The notes below the pieces were generated by a model. That model was given only the letters and a program-made list of their open reading frames with translations, was not told where the DNA came from and did not search any database. A stretch of 14,939 nucleotides of DNA from an uncultured bacterium (GTDB lineage Bacteria > Verrucomicrobiota > Lentisphaeria > Victivallales > Victivallaceae): NCBI GenBank assembly GCA_949286445.1, contig CASECL010000095.1, positions 1 to 14,939 of the forward strand, given 5' to 3'. The translations under genes were made by a program, and so were the position numbers. Position 1 is the first letter of the stretch, and each line of letters opens with the position of its first letter. Below, piece after piece: positions 7,638-12,607 of this stretch.

Positions 7638-8759
7638 ATGGTCAAGTGCGCAGGTATTCTCACCGCCGGAGGCGACAGCCCCGGACTTAACGCGGCAATC
7701 AGAAGTGCCGTGAAAATTCTGCTCCGGCATAATTGCCGGACAATCGGTTACATGGACGGTTTTGAAGGCATTGCCTTTGACCGGACCATGGATTTGACAG
7801 AAAAGGTCTGTTCCGGCATTCTCACTGCCGGAGGCACCATTCTGCACACCAGCCGGAATAAACCCAACAAAATGCCGGTAGGCGATAAATTGGTGGATAT
7901 GACCGGAGCAATTGTGGAAAATTACCGCAAACGCCAGCTGGACGCGCTGATCTGTATCGGCGGCGGCGGTACTCACAAAAGCGCACTGGCACTGGCCAAG
8001 GCAGGATTGAATATTATTACCATGCCCAAAACCATTGACAACGACCTCTGGGGTACCGATGACTGTATCGGATTCAATACCGCACTGGGGGTGGCGACAA
8101 CGGCAATTGACAATCTGCATTCCACCGCCAGCAGTCACAAGCGGGTTATGCTGGTGGAAATAATGGGGCACAAGGCCGGATGGCTGGCTCTGGGAAGCGG
8201 TATCGCCGGAGGTGCAGATGTAATACTGCTCCCGGAAATACCCTATTCCACCGGAAAAGTGGCGGAAACACTGCTCCGCCGGGCGCGGGAGGGAAAACTC
8301 TTCAGCATTGTCCCGGTGGCGGAAGGCGCGCTTTCCCGTGAGAACGCCGCTAAAGTAAAGGAATTGGAAAAACTCCGCGCTTCTGCCGGAAGCAAGTCGG
8401 AAAAAGAGGAGATAAAACGGAAAATTGAAGAAATTTCCGGTATCAATCCTCACCGGATATTTGAATTGTCCCGCACCCTGGAAAAGATGACCAATCTGGA
8501 AACCAGAGTAACAATTCTGGGGCATCTCCAGCGCGGCGGTACCCCTTCGGAAAGCGACCGGCTGCTGGCAACAAGACTGGGTGCAGCGGCGGCGGATTGC
8601 GTTCTCAAAGGGAAATTCGGAGTAATGACCGCGATCAGAGGCGGGGAAATCCAGCTGGTGCCGCTGGACGAAGTGGCAGGCAAACGCAAGTGCGTGCCGC
8701 TTAATCACTCCTGGATGAAAGTTGCCCGGGAACTGGGTGTCTGTTTCGGTGAAGAGTAA
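7638..8759 (+). CDS. pfkA: 6-phosphofructokinase, phosphoryl donor uncertain
   Basis: This cytosolic glycolytic enzyme phosphorylates fructose 6-phosphate. Family motifs are GGDSPGLNAAI (11-21), the phosphoryl-transfer loop PKTIDND with catalytic Asp134 and Asp136, MGHKAGWLAL, and LGHLQRGGTPSESDRLLATRLG. Two donor-site positions differ from E. coli ATP-PFK. The GGDG loop reads GGGG (108-111), so the Mg-ATP-contacting Asp103 equivalent is Gly110, while the next Gly is kept. The Gly before TIDND is Lys131. That Lys is typical of pyrophosphate-dependent enzymes, but it also occurs in some ATP-dependent lineages such as trypanosomes. PPi-PFKs usually have GGDD rather than GGGG, so the donor cannot be read off. 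A charged, helix-like stretch (about residues 232-268, Lys/Glu-rich) is inserted before the QRGG motif. The ribosome-binding site is weak (GAGAG at 7625-7629). It lies 36 nt after gyrB and probably shares its transcript. Confidence 0.9.
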   Translation: MVKCAGILTAGGDSPGLNAAIRSAVKILLRHNCRTIGYMDGFEGIAFDRTMDLTEKVCSGILTAGGTILHTSRNKPNKMPVGDKLVDMTGAIVENYRKRQLDALICIGGGGTHKSALALAKAGLNIITMPKTIDNDLWGTDDCIGFNTALGVATTAIDNLHSTASSHKRVMLVEIMGHKAGWLALGSGIAGGADVILLPEIPYSTGKVAETLLRRAREGKLFSIVPVAEGALSRENAAKVKELEKLRASAGSKSEKEEIKRKIEEISGINPHRIFELSRTLEKMTNLETRVTILGHLQRGGTPSESDRLLATRLGAAAADCVLKGKFGVMTAIRGGEIQLVPLDEVAGKRKCVPLNHSWMKVARELGVCFGEE

Positions 8760-8768
8760 TTATTGCAA

Positions 8769-8831
8769 TTTCTCCGTCTCCGGCACACTTTCAGCGGGAA
8801 AGATTACTCTATTTCTGCGGAGACGGAGAAA
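8769..8831 (+). promoter_or_regulatory. Perfect 14-bp hairpin downstream of the PFK gene
   Basis: TTTCTCCGTCTCCG (8769-8782) and CGGAGACGGAGAAA (8818-8831) are exact reverse complements around a 35-nt loop. The loop itself holds CTTTC-5 nt-GAAAG (8788-8802). Each arm contains a tandem CTCCG/CGGAG. No T-run follows, so this is not a classic terminator. Positions 8771-8782 can also pair with the ribosome-binding region of the next gene (8914-8925), which is 11 Watson-Crick pairs plus one G-U. This suggests a conformational switch. Pairing is seen directly; the function is inferred. Confidence 0.5.
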
Positions 8832-8841
8832 AGCGAATATG

Positions 8842-8872
8842 CAAAGTTTTCAGCCATGAAGTGAAAACTTTG
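8842..8872 (+). promoter_or_regulatory. Perfect 11-bp inverted repeat, operator or hairpin
   Basis: CAAAGTTTTCA (8842-8852) and TGAAAACTTTG (8862-8872) are exact reverse complements with a 9-nt spacer. The A/T-rich, dyad-symmetric form is typical of a dimeric repressor operator as well as an RNA stem. Its last three bases overlap the first half of a perfect TTGACA hexamer (8870-8875). Confidence 0.45.
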
Positions 8873-8897
8873 ACAATAAAAAATACTGGAAAACATT
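8870..8897 (+). promoter_or_regulatory. Possible sigma70-type promoter for the phosphoesterase gene
   Basis: A perfect -35 hexamer TTGACA (8870-8875) is followed after 16 bp by AACATT (8892-8897), which matches only three of six -10 positions. The -35 is excellent and the -10 is poor. If it is used, transcription would begin near 8904 and leave a ~25-nt leader that lacks the upstream hairpins. Confidence 0.25.
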
Positions 8898-8908
8898 GAT
8901 TTTTTCAG
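8886..8908 (+). promoter_or_regulatory. Third small hairpin before the phosphoesterase gene
   Basis: CTGGAAAA (8886-8893) pairs with TTTTTCAG (8901-8908), seven Watson-Crick pairs and one G-U, with a 7-nt loop. It is followed by TTTT (8909-8912) and then directly by the ribosome-binding region. It is a weak, terminator-like or attenuator-like element. Its AU-rich stem makes it less certain than the two larger stems upstream. Confidence 0.3.
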
Positions 8909-8913
8909 TTTTA

Positions 8914-8925
8914 CGGAGGCGGAGA
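8914..8925 (+). promoter_or_regulatory. Ribosome-binding region that decides the TTG start, also a repeat of a hairpin arm
   Basis: CGGAGGCGGAGA holds GGAGG eight bases before the TTG at 8928 and a second GGAG three bases before it. This fixes the start of the phosphoesterase gene. It differs by one base from CGGAGACGGAGA (8818-8829), the right arm of the upstream 14-bp hairpin, so the left arm of that hairpin can pair with either copy. Confidence 0.6.
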
Positions 8926-8927
8926 GC

Positions 8928-9737
8928 TTGAAAATCGTACACTTTTCCGATCCGCATGCCGGCGGCAAGGCGGAAGATTTCATGGCATATTTTGATAAAC
9001 GCTGGGTGGGGGTATTCAATTACCGTTTCCGGCGGAGATTCAAGCATGATCTGTCCGGGCTCAGCGCGGCAGTGGATTATATTCTGTCGGTCAAGCCGGA
9101 TGTGGCGGTATGCACCGGAGACCTCACCAGTTCCGGTCAGCCGGGGGAATTTGAGACCGTGCGTAAAATTCTTGAGCCCCTCCGGAACAGCTCAATTCCG
9201 CTGCTTTACATGCCCGGAAACCATGATTGCTATGTCCGCAGGCCCAAGTGCGTGGCGGCAGTAAACAATATGGTGGAATATCTCACCTGCGGCCGTTACC
9301 GCTTTGCAGATCTTCCCCGGGTGGAGCATCTGGGGGATGTGGATTTTATACTGGTGAATTGCAGCCGCCCGTCAAATTTACTGTGTTCATGGGGATTTCT
9401 GATCCGGGAGGATGCGGAGTTTATTCAGCGTTACTGCCGGGAAAATGCCCATGACCGCCCCAGGGTGCTGTTAAGCCATTACCCCATGTTTGAAGACCAC
9501 CCCATACTCCGGGTCCGGCATCGGCTCTTCGGCGAAAAACCGGTGCGCGAACTGCTGGAAAAAGGCGATATTGATCTGTGTCTGTGCGGCCACGTTCACA
9601 AACCGTATTTCCGGGAAACCCTGCCGGGGGGAAGAGGGGAAAATTGCGCCGGAAGCGTTACCAGGAACCGGTCATTTACAGAGATTGATTACGATCCGGT
9701 TTCCCGTGTTTTTACCCGGAAGGAAATAAAGATATAA
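8928..9737 (+). CDS. Calcineurin-like metallophosphoesterase
   Basis: This is a soluble two-metal phosphoesterase of the class III type (CpdA-like family); its substrate is unknown. All metal-ligand motifs are present in order: SDPH (Asp8, His10), GDLTSSGQ (Asp65), GNHD (Asn98, His99), LLSHYP (His184) and CGHVHKP (His222, His224). The 269 residues are normal for a minimal enzyme, with no signal peptide or membrane helix. The start is TTG, supported by the strong GGAGG eight bases upstream and by the immediate metal-binding motif. The region between GNHD and LLSH contains several cysteines (three within residues 104-160). Homologues act on cAMP, on other phosphodiesters or on UDP-diacylglucosamine (LpxH), and the motifs do not decide among these. 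Linear dinucleotides from c-di-AMP turnover are one untested possibility. The gene is framed by structured intergenic regions and may be transcribed separately from the PFK gene. Confidence 0.85.
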   Translation: MKIVHFSDPHAGGKAEDFMAYFDKRWVGVFNYRFRRRFKHDLSGLSAAVDYILSVKPDVAVCTGDLTSSGQPGEFETVRKILEPLRNSSIPLLYMPGNHDCYVRRPKCVAAVNNMVEYLTCGRYRFADLPRVEHLGDVDFILVNCSRPSNLLCSWGFLIREDAEFIQRYCRENAHDRPRVLLSHYPMFEDHPILRVRHRLFGEKPVRELLEKGDIDLCLCGHVHKPYFRETLPGGRGENCAGSVTRNRSFTEIDYDPVSRVFTRKEIKI

Positions 9738-9745
9738 CCGCGGGA

Positions 9746-9778
9746 AGGCAGATTTTACCTCCCTTGAAAAATCTGCCT
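9746..9778 (+). terminator. Hairpin after the phosphoesterase gene, possible terminator
   Basis: AGGCAGATTTT (9746-9756) and AAAATCTGCCT (9768-9778) are perfect 11-bp reverse complements with an 11-nt loop, nine bases after the stop codon. The sequence after it (GACTGTTGT) is only mildly T-rich, so termination would be inefficient. The right arm overlaps the following promoter's -35 box and spacer, so it could also be an operator. Confidence 0.4.
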
Positions 9779-9792
9779 GACTGTTGTATATT
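9764..9792 (+). promoter_or_regulatory. sigma70-type promoter for the YdbH-like operon
   Basis: TTGAAA (9764-9769), a 17-bp spacer and TATATT (9787-9792) match the consensus at five of six bases in each hexamer with ideal spacing. Transcription would begin near 9799 and give a ~105-nt leader with a short ORF. This is the best promoter match I found in the window. Confidence 0.6.
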
Positions 9793-9832
9793 ACCTTAAT
9801 GCATTGTAAAATTGCTCCGGGAGGAAACATAC

Positions 9833-9886
9833 TTGAAAATTTACAAGGGAGATTGCCATTTCCCAATATCCGCATCTGACGGATAA
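9833..9886 (+). CDS. Possible 17-codon leader peptide
   Basis: A TTG codon eight bases after a strong GGGAGG (9819-9824) opens a short ORF, MKIYKGDCHFPISASDG, ending in TAA. It lies in the leader of the promoter at 9764-9792 and stops 18 nt before the YdbH-like ATG, in the same frame. The stop codon is inside a hairpin, TATCCG-7 nt-CGGATA (9867-9872 with 9880-9885). Its ribosome-binding site is much better than that of the following gene (GCGGG, 12 bases from the ATG). No run of a single amino acid suggests classical attenuation. It may be a translated leader that couples to the gene behind it, or a chance ORF. Confidence 0.35.
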   Translation: MKIYKGDCHFPISASDG

Positions 9887-9904
9887 AGCGGGCAAATAAT
9901 AAAA

Positions 9905-12004
9905 ATGAAAAAAGTTTTTAAAGTAATAAAATTTATTTTAATTACCCTGCTGTTTCTGCTGGCAGCGGCGGTCGCAGTTTACGCGTTGCTGCCCTGGGCA
10001 TTGAACCGCTGGGCAATGCCGGAACTGGGAAAAAGATTTAATGTCTCCGGCCGGGTGCGTTCAGCCGGACTTACCGGAGCGGATATTGACGATCTTCAGG
10101 GATCTTTCGGAAGGATAAATTCAGTAAGAGCCGATTACCGGATTAAGTTCAACGGGATTTCCAAACCGGCATTTGTGCTGGAAAGACTGGAAATTGAAGA
10201 TGTTGCAATAAATTTTTCCAAACGGGACGGGCGGTGGAGCTGTGATACGGTGTTTGACTTCGGCGCGTCTTCCGGAGAAAAAACTGAAAGTACCCAATTT
10301 GACATAAAATCATTCCGTTCGCCGATTGATTTTAAAACCCTGGTCCTGCGTAACGCCAGAATCGGAATTGACCTGGAGGGGGATAAATACGTTTTCCCGG
10401 CAGATCTCGAGCTGGAAAGATCATTGTCTCCGGCAGGAGAGGAAATTTTCAATCTGGATTGCGCCGTACTCTTTGAGGGAAGAATACAGAAACTCACCCT
10501 GGCATTAAATCCGGCCCGGAGAGAAGCTGATTTCACACTTGATGCCGTCGCCCGGGGCATGGCCGCTGAAATTCAGGGTAAAGGGAAATTGCCGGATTTC
10601 GCCTCTGAAAATATCACCGTTTCCGGCAAAGGCGTATTTTCCGGTGCCGCCGCCGGGGGATTTTCCGGCACGGCTGAATTTGCGCTGGATTTTTCACCGG
10701 AAAGTCTGAACGGCAAACTTTCACTTCTGGGTTCAGGTGCGGCAATGGAGGGAAATGTAAAAAGTTCCTTTACCCTTGATGCAGCCAGAAACGGCGGAAA
10801 AATCAGCTTTTCCAGTCAGCTGAATCCGGAATTTCTGAATGAACTTAAAGCCATTCGCATCCCCGGCGGCGTATCCGTATCCGGAAGCATGGCGGAAGGA
10901 AAATTAAGCTACGTTCTCCACAGCGGAAGTTTATGTTATGACAAAACAGAGCTGTCATCTCTGGTAATCAACGGTATCGGAGGAGATTTCTCCGGGAGCA
11001 TAAAGGCCTCCTCCCTCTGTCCGGGACTTGCGGCTGCCTTTACCGGAAAAATATTATCCCTTAATGAGGTGATTTTCAATTTGTCAATAAAGGATTTCCA
11101 GCCGGAAGAACCGTTGAAATTTGAAAATTTTTCCGCTTCCGGGAAACTTTCAGCCCAGCTTGACGGCAGTTACCGCAACGGCACTTTCTCCGCCGCGCTG
11201 AACCTGCGCCTGAAGGAGGGAAAAGTGGAAAATACCGTGGATAATATCTGTCTTGAAAATATCGCTTTAAATATGGATTTTCCTGCACTTCCGGAACTTC
11301 GCAGCGGTCCGGAGCAGAGACTTGCCATCGACAAAATAACCTTTGGTGAATATATTTTCTCTGATTTATCCTGCCGCTTCCAGATCCATTCTCCCCGGCT
11401 CTTCACGCTTTACGGCGGAGACTGCGTCTGGAATGGAGGATTGCTGATTCTGCCCTCCATTACTCTGCGCCCGGGACAAACCAGTTTGAAGAGCTGTTTC
11501 CGCTGCGAAAACCTGCCCATGGGAAAAACCCTTAACGCACTGGGTCTGAAAGAGGTGGCTTCCAGTGGAGAACTTTTCGGGAAAATACCATTTTCCATTA
11601 ACAAAAACGGCATATTTTTCCAGGATGCCCGGCTTTACACTCTGCCGGGAGAAAAATACTCTTTCCGGCTGGGAGACGGCGGTCAGCTCTCCGGCATGGT
11701 GGAAAATGTGGCCAACCTGGATCTGGCAGTAGAGGCATTGAAAGACTTTGAGTTCTCTCTGGCCAAAGTCGATTTCCGTACCGAGGGTGAAATTCTCCGC
11801 GTCACCCTGTCGCTCGACGGCAAACCCAATCGGGAACTGCCTTTTGTCTGGGATGAAAAAACCGGTTCGCTGCTGCGTTCCGGTTCCGGCGGAAAGGTCA
11901 GACTGCAGGGCTTGAAACTGGATCTCAATCTGAATATACCGCTAAACCGGTTGCTGAAAGTAAACAACGCAATAAATAACCTGAGAGGAAAATACAGTAA
12001 ATGA
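9905..12004 (+). CDS. YdbH-like AsmA-family intermembrane protein
   Basis: This 699-residue protein is probably anchored in the inner membrane and spans the periplasm. A basic start and one hydrophobic helix (residues 10-29) are followed by a long beta-rich body with alternating hydrophobic/polar residues and many Gly/Ser turns. This is the pattern of AsmA-like bridge proteins. The AsmA-like end (FEFSLAKVDFRTEGEI, then LNIPLNRLL) resembles the conserved C-terminal region of YdbH, which E. coli uses redundantly with TamB and YhdP to move phospholipids to the outer membrane. The main support is the next gene, which resembles YnbE plus YdbL, the partners in the E. coli ydbH-ynbE-ydbL operon. It is shorter than E. 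coli YdbH (about 880 residues). The ATG has only a weak GCGGG upstream, and an in-frame stop at 9884 prevents a longer form. The stop overlaps the following ATG by 4 nt. Confidence 0.7.
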   Translation: MKKVFKVIKFILITLLFLLAAAVAVYALLPWALNRWAMPELGKRFNVSGRVRSAGLTGADIDDLQGSFGRINSVRADYRIKFNGISKPAFVLERLEIEDVAINFSKRDGRWSCDTVFDFGASSGEKTESTQFDIKSFRSPIDFKTLVLRNARIGIDLEGDKYVFPADLELERSLSPAGEEIFNLDCAVLFEGRIQKLTLALNPARREADFTLDAVARGMAAEIQGKGKLPDFASENITVSGKGVFSGAAAGGFSGTAEFALDFSPESLNGKLSLLGSGAAMEGNVKSSFTLDAARNGGKISFSSQLNPEFLNELKAIRIPGGVSVSGSMAEGKLSYVLHSGSLCYDKTELSSLVINGIGGDFSGSIKASSLCPGLAAAFTGKILSLNEVIFNLSIKDFQPEEPLKFENFSASGKLSAQLDGSYRNGTFSAALNLRLKEGKVENTVDNICLENIALNMDFPALPELRSGPEQRLAIDKITFGEYIFSDLSCRFQIHSPRLFTLYGGDCVWNGGLLILPSITLRPGQTSLKSCFRCENLPMGKTLNALGLKEVASSGELFGKIPFSINKNGIFFQDARLYTLPGEKYSFRLGDGGQLSGMVENVANLDLAVEALKDFEFSLAKVDFRTEGEILRVTLSLDGKPNRELPFVWDEKTGSLLRSGSGGKVRLQGLKLDLNLNIPLNRLLKVNNAINNLRGKYSK

Positions 12005-12456
12005 AACACCTCAGTCATTTTATCTGGTCTGCCGTTCTGCTTGGTTCGGTATCCTGCATCAAGACAGAAAGCGTGGTGGAAGTTAAACCCATGGAAATGA
12101 AAATCACCCTTGACGTCAAAGTCGATCAGGAACTTGACGAAGCTTTCAAGGAGTCCGTCGCCGATCCGGATGCGGAACGTGCCCAGCGGCGCGCCCGTTT
12201 CAAGGAGCGCAAAGTTAAACTCGACGCCTGGAAAAAGGCAGGTGTGGTAAAGGAAAACAACCGCGGTTTCGTCCGGGTGGCGGATTACAACCACGCCGAA
12301 GCCCCCGAAGCGGCCAAGGTGGTTGAAGCCGAAAACACCGACCGTACCGCGGTTTACAAACTTATCGCCGAAAAACAGAATACCACCGCTGACTTTGTCG
12401 GCCGGCGTCTGGCGGCGAAAATGGCGGAAAAAGCCGCCGCGGAAACTCAGGAATAG
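12001..12456 (+). CDS. Lipoprotein joining YnbE-like and YdbL-like (DUF1318) regions
   Basis: This 151-residue protein is probably an outer-membrane lipoprotein. A short signal peptide ends at GSVSC, giving Cys19 as the lipidation site; Ser at -3 is unusual for a lipobox. Residues 19-45 (VEVKPMEMKITLDVKVDQEL) resemble mature YnbE, whose beta-strand is thought to extend the YdbH groove at the outer membrane. Residues ~78-145 resemble YdbL: GVVKENNRGFV, then VVEAENTDRTAVYKLIAEKQ and TADFVGRRLAAKM, aligned with GYLV, LVEKINAARAAKYQDVAAEN and VGKLAGQKL of E. coli YdbL. In E. coli these are two proteins; here they seem to be one, with a basic/acidic linker between. The ATG overlaps the preceding TGA (ATGA), and AGAGG lies 12 bases upstream, so translation is coupled. 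The C-terminus is Ala/Glu/Lys-rich. The assignment rests on remembered motif similarity and context. Confidence 0.68.
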   Translation: MKHLSHFIWSAVLLGSVSCIKTESVVEVKPMEMKITLDVKVDQELDEAFKESVADPDAERAQRRARFKERKVKLDAWKKAGVVKENNRGFVRVADYNHAEAPEAAKVVEAENTDRTAVYKLIAEKQNTTADFVGRRLAAKMAEKAAAETQE

Positions 12457-12502
12457 TCGCGGCAAAAGGCATTTTCACCGATTGCAGATAAAGAGTAAAT
12501 AT

Positions 12503-12552
12503 CATGCCTGTCTGCCGTTTACCCGGTGTAAAACGGCAGAAATTCCGGCATG
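12503..12552 (+). promoter_or_regulatory. Two-part hairpin in the htpG upstream region
   Basis: An inner perfect 10-bp stem, TCTGCCGTTT (12511-12520) with AAACGGCAGA (12531-12540), is continued by an outer 6-bp stem, CATGCC (12503-12508) with GGCATG (12547-12552), across an asymmetric internal loop. The sequence after it is A-rich, not T-rich, so it is not a terminator for + strand transcripts. No CIRCE-type operator is visible. It could shape the htpG leader RNA. Confidence 0.45.
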
Positions 12553-12596
12553 CAGTATATAAAAAAAACAATAAACTGCGCAAGCAGATAAATTAA
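12504..12596 (+). CDS. Possible 30-codon basic peptide upstream of htpG
   Basis: An ATG eight bases after a modest AAGAG (12491-12495) opens a 30-codon ORF beginning MPVCRLPGVKRQ and ending KLRKQIN. It has six Lys, four Arg, one His and no acidic residue. Its TAA (12594-12596) runs into the htpG ribosome-binding site AAGGAG (12595-12600), so terminating ribosomes would stop right where htpG initiation occurs. The start codon lies in the outer stem of the hairpin at 12503-12552. It may be a regulatory leader ORF, a small nucleic-acid-binding peptide, or a chance ORF in an A-rich leader. No homologue is recognised. Confidence 0.25.
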   Translation: MPVCRLPGVKRQKFRHAVYKKNNKLRKQIN

Positions 12597-12607
12597 GGAG
12601 CCTGATT

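Noticed and set aside
7614..8708. Long open frame (364 codons) on the minus strand opposite the PFK gene
   Set aside because: Same reason: the + strand encodes a clear phosphofructokinase, and the antisense product has no motif.
8760..8840. Intrinsic terminator for the PFK gene
   Set aside because: The 14-bp stem is followed by an A/G-rich stretch, not a T-run, and its loop is 35 nt, so it does not fit a standard terminator. It is reported instead as a regulatory structure.
12545..12575. TATATA followed by a run of A as an htpG promoter -10
   Set aside because: No acceptable -35 hexamer lies 15-19 bp upstream; the corresponding bases fall in the hairpin arm.
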